From assembly GCA_963709185.1 (NCBI GenBank), contig CAVPVQ010000028.1:599278-663277 (forward strand): DNA of 64,000 nt. The letters are read 5' to 3'. The stretch is from Roseiarcus sp963709185. Its GTDB lineage: Bacteria > Pseudomonadota > Alphaproteobacteria > Rhizobiales > Beijerinckiaceae. Below the pieces are notes generated by a model. That model worked only from the letters and a program-made list of their open reading frames with translations, was not told the origin of the DNA and did no database searches. The position numbers were made by a program, and so were the translations under genes. Positions within the stretch are counted from its first letter, which is position 1; the number at the start of each line of letters is the position of its first letter. Of this stretch, positions 40,090 through 48,314 are shown piece by piece.

Positions 40090-41544
40090 ATGGAGGACCG
40101 GCCTTTGAACGACGCACCAGCCACGCCATTCGCCACCCGTTTGCGCCGCCGCGAGGGCGGCCTTTCGCCCACCACAGTCACAGCGCTCACCCGTGATCTC
40201 GCGGCGCGCTTCGGCAACAGTCTCGTCACTTCCGAGGCGGTGCGCGGTCAGCATGGCCACACGTTGACCTGGACCGACAACGCGCCGCCTGACGCGGTTG
40301 TTTTCGCCGGCAGCACGCAGGACGTCGTCGACGTCGTGCGCATCTGCGCCGGGCATGACGCGCCGATCGTCCCGTTCGGGGTCGGCACATCGCTGGAAGG
40401 CCACGTCAACGCGCTGCACGGCGGCGTGTCGATCGACATGTCGCGCATGGACCGCATTCTGGCGGTTCACGCCGAGGATCTCGATTGCGTCGTCGAGGCG
40501 GGCCTGCGCCGCATCGCGCTGAACGAACAATTGCGCGACACAGGCCTGTTCTTTCCCATCGATCCTGGCGCCGACGCGTCGATCGGCGGAATGGCCGCGA
40601 CGCGCGCTTCGGGCACCAACGCGGTGCGCTATGGCACGATGAAAGACAATGTGCTGTCGATGGTGGTGGTCACGGCGGACGGCTCGATCGTCCGCACGGC
40701 GAGTCGCGCGAAGAAATCCGCTGCCGGATACGATCTGACGCGCCTGTTCGTCGGCTCAGAAGGCACGCTCGGAATCATTACCGAAGTCGCCTTGCGGCTT
40801 CATGGCGTGCCCGAAGCGATTTCGGGAGGCCATTGTCCGTTCAGGGACGTACGATCGGCCTGCGATGCGACGATCGCCACCATCCAGTCGGGCCTGCCTG
40901 TGGCGCGCATCGAACTGCTCGACGCGCTGCAGGTGCGGGCTTGCAACACCTATTCCAAACTGTCGCTGCCTGAGACGCCGATGCTGTTCGTCGAGTTTCA
41001 CGGCACGTCAGCGGGCGTCGCCGAACAGGCGCGGCGCTTCGGAGAGATCGCCTCCGAGTTCGCTGGCGGCCCGTTTGCATGGGCGACGCGGCCCGAAGAA
41101 CGCACCCGTCTTTGGCAGGCGCGCCACGACGTCTACTGGGCGTCGCTGACCCTGCGGCCGGGAGCTCGGCCCTTCGCGACCGACGTCTGCGTGCCGATCT
41201 CGCGGCTTGCCGATTGCGTCGAGGAAACACAACAAGACATCGCGCAGACCGGGCTTGTCGCGCCCATCGTCGGGCATGTCGGCGACGGCAATTTCCACGT
41301 CAGCCCGCTTGTCGATATGGCGGACCCGACCGACATAGAGAAGGCCGAAGCGTTCGCGTCGCGCCTGGTGCGCAGGGCGCTGGCGATGGACGGCACCTGC
41401 ACGGGCGAGCACGGCGTCGGCCAGAAGAAGATCAAATATATGGAAGAGGAATATTCGGCGACGACGCTCGATCTGATGCGCCGCATCAAACAGGCGTTCG
41501 ATCCGGAAAATTTGCTGAATCCGGGCAAAATCCTGCGACCCTGA
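40090..41544 (+). CDS. FAD-linked D-lactate/glycolate-type dehydrogenase
   Basis: About 484 residues: an N-terminal FAD-binding domain of the VAO/PCMH type (APIVPFGVGTSLEGHVNA, the PGADASIGGMAATRASGTNA flavin loop) and a C-terminal FAD-oxidase domain with HVGDGNFHV and GTCTGEHGVGQKK. The family includes cytochrome D-lactate dehydrogenases and GlcD; the substrate is a D-2-hydroxy acid. ATG 40090 is the first in-frame start, but that ATG itself forms part of GGAGG placed 8 bases before an in-frame TTG at 40105, which may be the real start. Confidence 0.87.
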   Translation: MEDRPLNDAPATPFATRLRRREGGLSPTTVTALTRDLAARFGNSLVTSEAVRGQHGHTLTWTDNAPPDAVVFAGSTQDVVDVVRICAGHDAPIVPFGVGTSLEGHVNALHGGVSIDMSRMDRILAVHAEDLDCVVEAGLRRIALNEQLRDTGLFFPIDPGADASIGGMAATRASGTNAVRYGTMKDNVLSMVVVTADGSIVRTASRAKKSAAGYDLTRLFVGSEGTLGIITEVALRLHGVPEAISGGHCPFRDVRSACDATIATIQSGLPVARIELLDALQVRACNTYSKLSLPETPMLFVEFHGTSAGVAEQARRFGEIASEFAGGPFAWATRPEERTRLWQARHDVYWASLTLRPGARPFATDVCVPISRLADCVEETQQDIAQTGLVAPIVGHVGDGNFHVSPLVDMADPTDIEKAEAFASRLVRRALAMDGTCTGEHGVGQKKIKYMEEEYSATTLDLMRRIKQAFDPENLLNPGKILRP

Positions 41545-41669
41545 ATCCCTCGCTCGGTCAGGGCGCGGTCGCTTTGGGCTGGCGCCGCGCCCGGTCACGT
41601 TCGCGCCACGAATTGGGATATTGTGGCGCCCGCTGATCTGTGTTTTGAACCATGAACCAACGGTAAGAC

Positions 41670-44600
41670 TTGCGCACCGGCCTCACCGCCCTCGCCGTTC
41701 TCGTGATCCTGGCGCTGACCGTGGCGCTGGTGGGCCCCTACTTTGTCGATTGGGCCAAGCAGCGCGCCGCGGTCGAGACGCAGTTGTCCCGCGTTCTCGG
41801 CGAGCAGGTGAAGGTGCGAGGCTCGATTGATCTTAGACTGCTTCCGACGCCGTATCTCACCCTTGGTGAGGTCGAAATCGCCGATCGGAAATCCAGCGTC
41901 TTCTTCTCCTGCGGCAAAGTTGTCCTTGAGCTTGGCCTGACGTCTTTGACCCGCGGTCAGTTCCGTTTCACGCGGGCGTCTTTTGACCATCCGACGATTG
42001 ATCTGCGGCGGGGTCCGGACGGTGAGGTTTTGCTGCCCCAATTGAGTCTTGCGGCGCGTTCCGGTTCAATCGCGCTCGAGTCGATCGCTGTCCGCGACGG
42101 TCGCGTGAGAATCGCCGGCGGCGCCCGCGACATGAGCGTTGCGGGTATTGACGTCGACGCCGAGGCCGACTCGCTGCTGGGCCCGTTCAGGGGCTCCGGA
42201 GAGGCGGCGGGCCCCGGCGGCGTGAAGGTCGGGTTCCATTTCGCCACCGGCGCCGTCGAAGGCGGCCAATTGCATTTGAAATCGACGATCGAGCCTGACA
42301 GGGGCTTTGCGCGGGCCGAGTTCGATGGCGTTCTGGCCTTCGCAGACGAGACCCCGACGACGGGCCTCGCGGCTGTCGGCTACACCGGCGCGGCGACCTT
42401 CACTGGAGAGATCAGCGGCGCCGCAGGCGCGCCCATGCCCTGGCTGGCCTCGGGAAATCTGAAAGCGGGGCTGCAGGCCGCATCGTTCGACAATCTGGAC
42501 GTCCGTGTCGGGCCGGAAGACCGCGCGCTTGCGGCGAACGGCGCGGCGCAGGTGGTGTTTGGCGCAAAGCCCCGAGCGAGCGTCACCCTCGCCGCCAAAC
42601 AGCTCAATCTTGACGCGTTGCTGCGGCCGCAGGGCGAGGACTCGGCGGCGCCGGCGGAGGTGTTTGAGAGCGCGAGCGCCGCCTTGGCCGGGCTGGGGAT
42701 CGGGAGCGGTCCGCCGCTCGAAGTGTCTTTTGAGCTCCAGACGCCGGCGGCGATACTGGGCGGCGACACGATTGCCGACGTCTCGCTCTCGGCGACGGCG
42801 GGCCCCGGAGCGCCTCTCGCGGGCAGATTGGAGGCGAGCCCGCCGGGGCGCAGCCACATCCTGGCGTCCGGCGCGATCGATCTTGGGCCCGCCCTTGGTT
42901 TCAAGGGGCGCGTAGAGGCGCAAACCGATGAGGCGCAGCGCCTGCGGGAATGGTTGGCGTTGCGAGCGCCCGATTTGGATGCGCGCCTCGCCGCGATCAG
43001 CGATGTCCTGCCCTATAGATCGGCCTCGGCGACCGGTGAGATGGACTTCTCGGCGGCCGGTTTTGTAGCGCGGGATTTGAATCTCGTTCTGGAGCGATCG
43101 GCGTTTGCCGGAACTCTGGCCCTTACGAGGGCGGTGGGCGCCGAACGCGGACGCATCTTCATGGACCTGCGAACGGATTCGCTCGATCTCGACGCGCTTC
43201 CCAAGCTCGACGCGAATAGCGCGCTATGGGGGGGCCTCGATCTTTCTTTGACTCTCAATGCGCGCTCTCTCCGCATTGCGCGTTTGGGAGAAGGCCAGGT
43301 CGAGGGCGGCTCGCTGGCGGTGAAGCTGACCAGCCAGGATGGGGATGTCCGGCTCGATCGCCTGTCGATCGCCGATCTTGGCGGCGCCTCGGTGGAGGCA
43401 AGCGGCGCGATCGATGCGAAGGGTCGGCGGCTCAGCGCCAACATCGACGCGGCGAAGCTGCACGACTTCGCGGCGCTCGTCCGCCATGTCGCGCCCGGGC
43501 CGCTCGGCGACCTGCTGGTCGATCGATCGGAATCACTCTCGCCGGTCAAGCTCGCCCTGAACGCGCAATTTTCGAACGCGAGCGGCGACGCCGTCGCCGA
43601 TTCGCTCAGCGTTGATGGCACAGCCGGGGATACGCGCGTCAGCGTCAGACTGGATCGCCAGTCGGCCGACGCCAAAGCCGTCGCTGCGTCGTTTTCGCTC
43701 GACGCGCCCGAAGTTGCGCCGCTGCTTAGACAAATCGGGTTGCCGGCCCAGACGCTCGCCGGATCGGGGCGCGGCCGCGTCGCCGCTTCGCTGCGCGGGC
43801 GCTGGGGCGAGGATATCGACGGGGATCTCACGGCTTCACTCGCCGGCGTCGATCTGGAGTGGCGGGGCCGGGTGTCGCCCGGCTCGTGGGGGGTCGACGA
43901 TCCTGCATTTCTTCGGGGGGCGGGCAGCCTGAAGGCGGTCAACGCGGCGCCGCTTCTGGCTGTGCTGCGCGTGGCGTCGCCCGGCTTGGCCTTGCCGATT
44001 CCGGTCGACATTTCGGCGCAATTGACCTGGCGCGGCGATCGGTTGACTTTTTCGCAGCTGAAAGGCGCGGTCGGGATCGCGCATTTTACGGGGGATTTGA
44101 CATATCGGCCTACGCCGACGCCGCCGGTCCCTTTGGTGCCGTCCGATCCCGACCTGGCGCTCGCTCAGGCTGTCGCCGGCGGGGCCTCGACCGCGTCCGG
44201 TCCGCCGCCGCAACTGGAGGGCGCTCTATCCGTCGACCGATTGCCGTTCTCCGCGCTGGCCGGCCTTGCGCTGGGGCCGCCGCAGGCGGCCACGCCGAAG
44301 GCGTCGTGGTCGGACGCGAAGTTTTCGACGGGCCTCGCCAATGCGCCGTCGGCCGATATCGCGCTCAAGGTCGCCTCGCTCGATGTCGCCGACGGCATCG
44401 TCGCCCATGACGCGAGCGCACGGCTGACGCTGGGTCGGGGGTTCGTCGGCTTGGACGGATTGTCGATGAATGTCGGCGGCGGCGCGCTCGGCGGCCGCCT
44501 GACCATTCGCCGAAACGGGCCAGACGCGTCGCTCGCCGGACGCCTGTCGATCGAGCCCGTTGCCGTTGATCGCCCCAGCTTTGCGGGGCGCTTGTCGGGT

Positions 44601-45467
44601 GGGTTGGAGTTCGCCGCCACCGGACAGAGCGCCAGCGCACTGGTCGCGGGGCTGGCCGGAACAGGCCACATCCGGATGTCGGGCGTGCGGATACCGCGTC
44701 TCGATCAAGGAGCGGTCGGCCGCATTGTCGAAAAGGCGCAGTCCCCCGACTACCCGATCGACGAGACCAACATCGACCATGCGCTCGATCTGGAATTCAG
44801 CAAGCAACCGCTACGCATTCCCGACGCCGACGCGCCGGCGTCGCTCACCGCGGGGATTCTCCGCTTTGGCCCGTTTGAGACGCGGGACCCCGGGAACCAG
44901 GCCAAACTCGACGTGAGTTTCGACGTTCGCTCGTTCGTGTTGGAGATTCGCGCCGCATTCACAGAACTGCAAACCACAAAGTTCTGGAGCGGAACTCCGC
45001 CGACGGTTGCCGTCGTCTTGAAGGGCCCCGTTGACGCGCCGGTGCGCCGGATCGATTCCAGCCTTTTCGTGGCGGGCCTGTCGGCTCAGGCGATCGCACG
45101 GGAGACCGACAGGATCGCGGCGCTCGAATCGGACATCCGCGAGCGTGCGTTCTTCAACCGAAGGCTGAAGGCCGATCAATTCCTGCGCCGTCGCGAATTG
45201 GAGCTGGAGGCTTACGCGCTCGAAAAGGCGCGCCAAAAGTGGGACGATGATCGTCGCCGCGTCGAAGCCGAGACGTTGAAAGCCGACGAGGAAAGGCGCA
45301 AAGCAGCGACGCCGGATCCAACTGCGACCCCGCTATCGTCGCCCGCGCCGACGCCGCGCGACTCCCCGCAGTCGGCCACCGGTTCGTTTCTGCCGCCGCC
45401 GCAGGCGCCTACGCCCTCCCCGCGTCCACCGCAGCGCGTCGATCCCACGGCGACAGGGATCTATTGA
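41670..45467 (+). CDS. AsmA-like outer-membrane biogenesis protein
   Basis: A 1265-residue protein with one N-terminal membrane anchor (residues about 6-24) and the AsmA N-domain (VRGSIDLRLLPTPYLTLGEVEI), a very long beta-rich middle, and the AsmA-2 C-terminal region (LSGGLEFAATGQSASALVAGLAGTG read in parts, TGHIRMSGVRI). The last 120 residues form a charged coiled coil followed by a proline/threonine-rich tail. The family bridges inner and outer membranes for lipid transport. The start is a TTG at 41670; no ATG lies in frame before the anchor. It ends 7 bp inside the convergent RHH gene. Confidence 0.87.
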   Translation: MRTGLTALAVLVILALTVALVGPYFVDWAKQRAAVETQLSRVLGEQVKVRGSIDLRLLPTPYLTLGEVEIADRKSSVFFSCGKVVLELGLTSLTRGQFRFTRASFDHPTIDLRRGPDGEVLLPQLSLAARSGSIALESIAVRDGRVRIAGGARDMSVAGIDVDAEADSLLGPFRGSGEAAGPGGVKVGFHFATGAVEGGQLHLKSTIEPDRGFARAEFDGVLAFADETPTTGLAAVGYTGAATFTGEISGAAGAPMPWLASGNLKAGLQAASFDNLDVRVGPEDRALAANGAAQVVFGAKPRASVTLAAKQLNLDALLRPQGEDSAAPAEVFESASAALAGLGIGSGPPLEVSFELQTPAAILGGDTIADVSLSATAGPGAPLAGRLEASPPGRSHILASGAIDLGPALGFKGRVEAQTDEAQRLREWLALRAPDLDARLAAISDVLPYRSASATGEMDFSAAGFVARDLNLVLERSAFAGTLALTRAVGAERGRIFMDLRTDSLDLDALPKLDANSALWGGLDLSLTLNARSLRIARLGEGQVEGGSLAVKLTSQDGDVRLDRLSIADLGGASVEASGAIDAKGRRLSANIDAAKLHDFAALVRHVAPGPLGDLLVDRSESLSPVKLALNAQFSNASGDAVADSLSVDGTAGDTRVSVRLDRQSADAKAVAASFSLDAPEVAPLLRQIGLPAQTLAGSGRGRVAASLRGRWGEDIDGDLTASLAGVDLEWRGRVSPGSWGVDDPAFLRGAGSLKAVNAAPLLAVLRVASPGLALPIPVDISAQLTWRGDRLTFSQLKGAVGIAHFTGDLTYRPTPTPPVPLVPSDPDLALAQAVAGGASTASGPPPQLEGALSVDRLPFSALAGLALGPPQAATPKASWSDAKFSTGLANAPSADIALKVASLDVADGIVAHDASARLTLGRGFVGLDGLSMNVGGGALGGRLTIRRNGPDASLAGRLSIEPVAVDRPSFAGRLSGGLEFAATGQSASALVAGLAGTGHIRMSGVRIPRLDQGAVGRIVEKAQSPDYPIDETNIDHALDLEFSKQPLRIPDADAPASLTAGILRFGPFETRDPGNQAKLDVSFDVRSFVLEIRAAFTELQTTKFWSGTPPTVAVVLKGPVDAPVRRIDSSLFVAGLSAQAIARETDRIAALESDIRERAFFNRRLKADQFLRRRELELEAYALEKARQKWDDDRRRVEAETLKADEERRKAATPDPTATPLSSPAPTPRDSPQSATGSFLPPPQAPTPSPRPPQRVDPTATGIY

Positions 45468-45718
45468 GCCGCGCTTTCGAGCACGAAAAGGCGGATCGCC
45501 GACGAAAGGTTCGCCTGTCCGCGCGCGGCGTCGATCTCGGTGACGAGCGCGTTGATCGACTGGGAACGGCGCTCGGCCAAGGTCTTCAGTCCTCGCCAGA
45601 ACGCGTCCTCGAGCGAGATGCTGGTGCGGTGGCCGGCGATGACCAGAGACCGTTTGGTGACGCCCGTTCTCGGCAGCGGCAATTCGCCATCAGGCGACGG
45701 ACGAGCGTCACTCGGCAC
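45461..45718 (-). CDS. Ribbon-helix-helix domain protein
   Basis: About 85 residues, with the RHH_4 domain KRSLVIAGHRTSISLEDAFW to NLSSAIRLFVLE. Proteins of this type are probable DNA-binding regulators of unknown target that in Hyphomicrobiales often sit with DUF4169 and sspB. The GTG at 45718 overlaps the end of the DUF4169 gene by 11 bp; a later GTG at 45661 (VTKRSLV) is the alternative start. The longer frame to 45847 lies inside the DUF4169 gene and was rejected. Confidence 0.78.
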   Translation of the reverse strand: MPSDARPSPDGELPLPRTGVTKRSLVIAGHRTSISLEDAFWRGLKTLAERRSQSINALVTEIDAARGQANLSSAIRLFVLESAAQ

Positions 45719-45902
45719 CGTCGGGCTCCGACCTGCGATGCCCGTCGAGGCGGCGATCGGCGAGGTCGCGTTGGGCCTCGAGCGCGCGTTTCGCGCTTTT
45801 GGACATGCCAAACTCGACGCGATTGGACGCCGCCTTGGCCTCGGCAAGCGCGGTTGCTTGACGCTTTCTCGCCGTACGGAGATTGACGATCTCGCCGCTC
45901 AT
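45708..45902 (-). CDS. DUF4169 family small protein
   Basis: A 64-residue basic, helical protein (EIVNLRTARKRQATALAEAKAA at the start, NRVEFGMSK, then a charged tail ending DGHRRSEPDG) that matches DUF4169. Function unknown. It lies 7 bp after sspB and overlaps the RHH gene, so sspB-DUF4169-RHH form a transcript. Confidence 0.82.
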   Translation of the reverse strand: MSGEIVNLRTARKRQATALAEAKAASNRVEFGMSKSAKRALEAQRDLADRRLDGHRRSEPDGAE

Positions 45903-45909
45903 CGTCGCG

Positions 45910-46500
45910 CTATTTCTTGCGAAACGCGTCGATCGAAACGACCTTGGCCGCGTCGGCTTTCTCCGGCGCTTTCGGCGCGGCCGGCAGATCGCCGGAGGGC
46001 TCGACGGGCTTGCCCGGCGGGGACGCCTTTGCCGGGGGCTGAGGGCCTTGAGGGCGTTTGGGGAGCGCTTCGGGTTCGTTTTTGCCTTTGGCGGACAATT
46101 TCGAATCGGTCACCGGAGGCGCGCTTCCCAGTTCGGCGACTTCCGGCACCATGAACTTGAAGCCGAATGTTGGCACTGACGGATCGCTGAAACCGGTTAT
46201 CGCGGCAAACGGGATGGCGAGACGTTCGGGCTTTCTCGAAAACGAGAGACTGACCTCAAAGCCCTCGCCATTTACCGACAGATCCCAAAATTCATGCTGG
46301 AGAATGATCGTCATCTCGTCGGGGTATTTCTGGCGCATCGCCGCCGGGACCGTCACGCCGGGCGCCCGCGTCTTGAAAGAAATGTAAAAATGATGGTCGC
46401 CGGGCAGGCCGTTGCGAGCCGCGTCGCCGAGAACCTTACGCACAACGGAGCGCAAGGCGTCCTGGACCAGAAGATCGTAGCGGATATGGTCGGTCGGCAT
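45910..46500 (-). CDS. sspB: SspB, ClpXP adaptor for ssrA-tagged proteins
   Basis: A 196-residue alphaproteobacterial SspB. The tag-binding beta domain occupies residues about 10-125 (YISFKTRAPGVTVP, LQHEFWDLSV, IPFAAITGFSDPSV, FGFKF); a proline/lysine-rich linker leads to the short ClpX-binding peptide at the end (AKVVSIDAFRKK). It captures proteins tagged by tmRNA and hands them to ClpXP. The tmRNA gene is only about 1.4 kb upstream, or about 0.1 kb if the insertion sequence between them is ignored. Confidence 0.93.
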   Translation of the reverse strand: MPTDHIRYDLLVQDALRSVVRKVLGDAARNGLPGDHHFYISFKTRAPGVTVPAAMRQKYPDEMTIILQHEFWDLSVNGEGFEVSLSFSRKPERLAIPFAAITGFSDPSVPTFGFKFMVPEVAELGSAPPVTDSKLSAKGKNEPEALPKRPQGPQPPAKASPPGKPVEPSGDLPAAPKAPEKADAAKVVSIDAFRKK

Positions 46501-46567
46501 CGGTACGTTTGCACCCGCGCCTCTTGCAAAGAACTAGCGGAGTGAGACGGCCAATGCAATTGCGGGT

Positions 46568-46577
46568 CTTGAGAACC
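46568..46577. repeat. Left target-site duplication of the IS
   Basis: CTTGAGAACC directly abuts the left terminal repeat of the insertion sequence; the same ten bases abut its right end at 47908. Confidence 0.92.
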
Positions 46578-47907
46578 CAGGGCTTCGAAGTCAGGTTAAC
46601 GCGGATTGAGGATTGACGGGTGAGGTGAATCTATAGGCGGGCTGATTCGGAGAGCCGCCATGGACCTTTCGCCGCCTGATTTTGGAGACCGCTCGCGCCT
46701 TCGGGTGCTGCTGGATCATTTTTCGATCATCGAAGACGAGCGTGAGCCCCATCGCGTCGCCTACCCGCTGGCCGAGCTTCTGCTTCTGGCGGTGTGCGGG
46801 ACGATCGCCGATTGCGACGACTACGAGAACATCGCCGGGTGGGGAGAGACCCACCTGGAGTTCCTGCGGCGGTTTTTGCCGTTTCATCACGGCGTGCCGT
46901 CGGGGCGGTGGTTGACGATCATGATGAACCGGGTCAGCCCGGCGCTGTTCTCGGCGTGCTTTTCCGACTGGGTTCGCGCCTGCTGGCCGGACCGTCCCGA
47001 TCTGGTGGCCATCGACGGGAAAACCATACGGCGCAGTCATGATCGCAGCGTCGATCAGCCGGCGCTCCATTTGGTCTCGGCGTTCGCCACCACCCAGGGG
47101 CTGGTGCTTGGTCAGGAATCGGTCAGCGACAAATCCAATGAGCTCAGCGCCATTCCCGCGCTGCTGGAGCGGCTGGCGGCCGATGGCGGGCTGAAAGGCG
47201 CCCTCGTCAGCATCGACGCCGTCGCCTGCAACGCGGCCATCGCCCGAACGATCACCGAGGCGGGAGCCGATTATCTCCTGGCCGTCAAAGCCAACCAGCC
47301 GACCTTGCGCGGCGAAATCGAGACTTTCTTCCGCGATGCTCCCGAGGCGGGCCTGGAGCGCTTCGCCGACGTGGACAAAGGGCACGGCCGCATCGAACAG
47401 CGCGCCGTCACTGTGGCGCGCGAGGTCGACTGGCTCGGCGGGGAGCGGCGCTTTCCCGGGGAACTGCGCCTGCCGCGCGTCGCCGCCATCGTCAAAGTCG
47501 AGAGCCGAACCGAGCTCAAGGATCGCTGCCGCTTCGATACGCGCTACTACATCTCTTCGGCCAAGACCTCGGCCGAAGACGCCGCCAAGGCGGTCAGGGG
47601 CCATTGGCGCGTAGAAAATCAACTGCACTGGACGCTGGACGTGGTCTTCAACGAAGACCAATCCAGACTGCGCAAAGGCCATGGCGCCAAGAACATGGCC
47701 GTCGTCCGCCACTTCGCCATCAATCTCGTCCGCCGGGTCGACGAGGCCGCGCGGCCACAGCGAACAGGCCTGCGACGCAAGACACGCAAACCAAGCGCGC
47801 CGCGGAAAACCAGCATCAAATTGCGCCGAAAGCTCGCAGGCTGGGACACCGAATATCTCGCCGCCGTCCTCCAAGCCAAAATCCGTTAACCCGGATTCGG
47901 AGCCCTG
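46578..47907 (+). mobile_element. Intact ISAs1-family insertion sequence
   Basis: A complete 1330-bp element. The ends are imperfect inverted repeats: left CAGGGCTTCGAAGTCAGGTT at 46578 and right, read inward, CAGGGCTCCGAATCCGGGTT ending at 47907, both leading to GTTAAC. One transposase gene fills the element. Perfect 10-bp direct repeats CTTGAGAACC flank it, so it transposed here and has not rearranged since. It lies between the tmRNA gene and sspB, 77 bp upstream of the sspB start. Confidence 0.95.
46660..47889 (+). CDS. ISAs1-family DDE transposase
   Basis: A 409-residue transposase. An N-terminal DUF4338-like helical domain is followed by the DDE core: first Asp in LVAIDGKTIRRS, second in VSIDAVACN, and the Glu in the C-terminal HWRVENQLHWTLDVVFNED block, which is the ISAs1/IS4-type Y(1)-x-E signature. 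No frameshift or stop interrupts it, so the element may still be active. ATG 46660 is 82 bp inside the left end. Confidence 0.93.
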   Translation: MDLSPPDFGDRSRLRVLLDHFSIIEDEREPHRVAYPLAELLLLAVCGTIADCDDYENIAGWGETHLEFLRRFLPFHHGVPSGRWLTIMMNRVSPALFSACFSDWVRACWPDRPDLVAIDGKTIRRSHDRSVDQPALHLVSAFATTQGLVLGQESVSDKSNELSAIPALLERLAADGGLKGALVSIDAVACNAAIARTITEAGADYLLAVKANQPTLRGEIETFFRDAPEAGLERFADVDKGHGRIEQRAVTVAREVDWLGGERRFPGELRLPRVAAIVKVESRTELKDRCRFDTRYYISSAKTSAEDAAKAVRGHWRVENQLHWTLDVVFNEDQSRLRKGHGAKNMAVVRHFAINLVRRVDEAARPQRTGLRRKTRKPSAPRKTSIKLRRKLAGWDTEYLAAVLQAKIR

Positions 47908-47917
47908 CTTGAGAACC
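47908..47917. repeat. Right target-site duplication of the IS
   Basis: CTTGAGAACC, identical to 46568-46577, follows the right terminal inverted repeat. Confidence 0.92.
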
Positions 47918-47925
47918 AAAGAAAC

Positions 47926-47960
47926 AAAAAAAGTGGAGGCTTCTGTTGCCAGGCGCCTCC
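47926..47960 (-). terminator. Rho-independent terminator of the tmRNA gene
   Basis: On the minus strand GGAGGC (complement of 47955-47960) pairs with GCCTCC (complement of 47935-47940), followed by AC and seven T (complement of 47926-47932). It ends the permuted tmRNA transcript 9 bp before the IS target site. Confidence 0.85.
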
Positions 47961-48260
47961 GAGCCCCGCCTAAAGGTGCGAACCCTCAGGACTTGATTTC
48001 CAGTACCAGCACCGCATTACGCGGCGAGGGCCACCGGGGCATAGTTGTCATTAGCAACTATAGGTTTGACCCGATAACGGCGGTATCATGCCGAGCGAAA
48101 GAGCACCCTTTACATCCCCCGTCGAACCTATTTCGCCCCCGCCAAAGCCCGATTTCCGCGACGAACGCCGCGGGCTTTGGTGGAGGCGCCGGGTACCGCC
48201 CCCGGGTCCGAAAGACTTATTCCGATGTCCATTTATCGCCATAACCGTCTTGCGACGGCA
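47961..48260 (-). ncRNA. ssrA: Permuted two-piece tmRNA (alphaproteobacterial type)
   Basis: Read on the minus strand, the acceptor piece comes first and ends CGCCTCCACCA at 48178; a short spacer folds into a hairpin (AAGCCCG with CGGGCTT); then the coding piece begins GGGGGCGAAAT at 48140. GGGGGCG pairs with CGCCTCC to form the acceptor stem with one G-U pair, so the two pieces make the tRNA-like end after processing. The tag reading frame at 48055-48020 encodes ANDNYAPVALAA with TAA at 48019-48017. This circularly permuted order is the one known for alphaproteobacteria. The 5' end near 48260 and the 3' end are approximate. Confidence 0.93.
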
Positions 48261-48314
48261 AAACCAACATAGGCGCGGCGCCGCCCGTTGGGAAGAGCCA
48301 GCCCGGCGCAATCC

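Noticed and set aside
39902..40108. 68-codon plus-strand ORF before the FAD-linked dehydrogenase
   Set aside because: AGAGG lies near its ATG, but composition is arginine/serine-rich without family likeness and it runs into the next gene in another frame.
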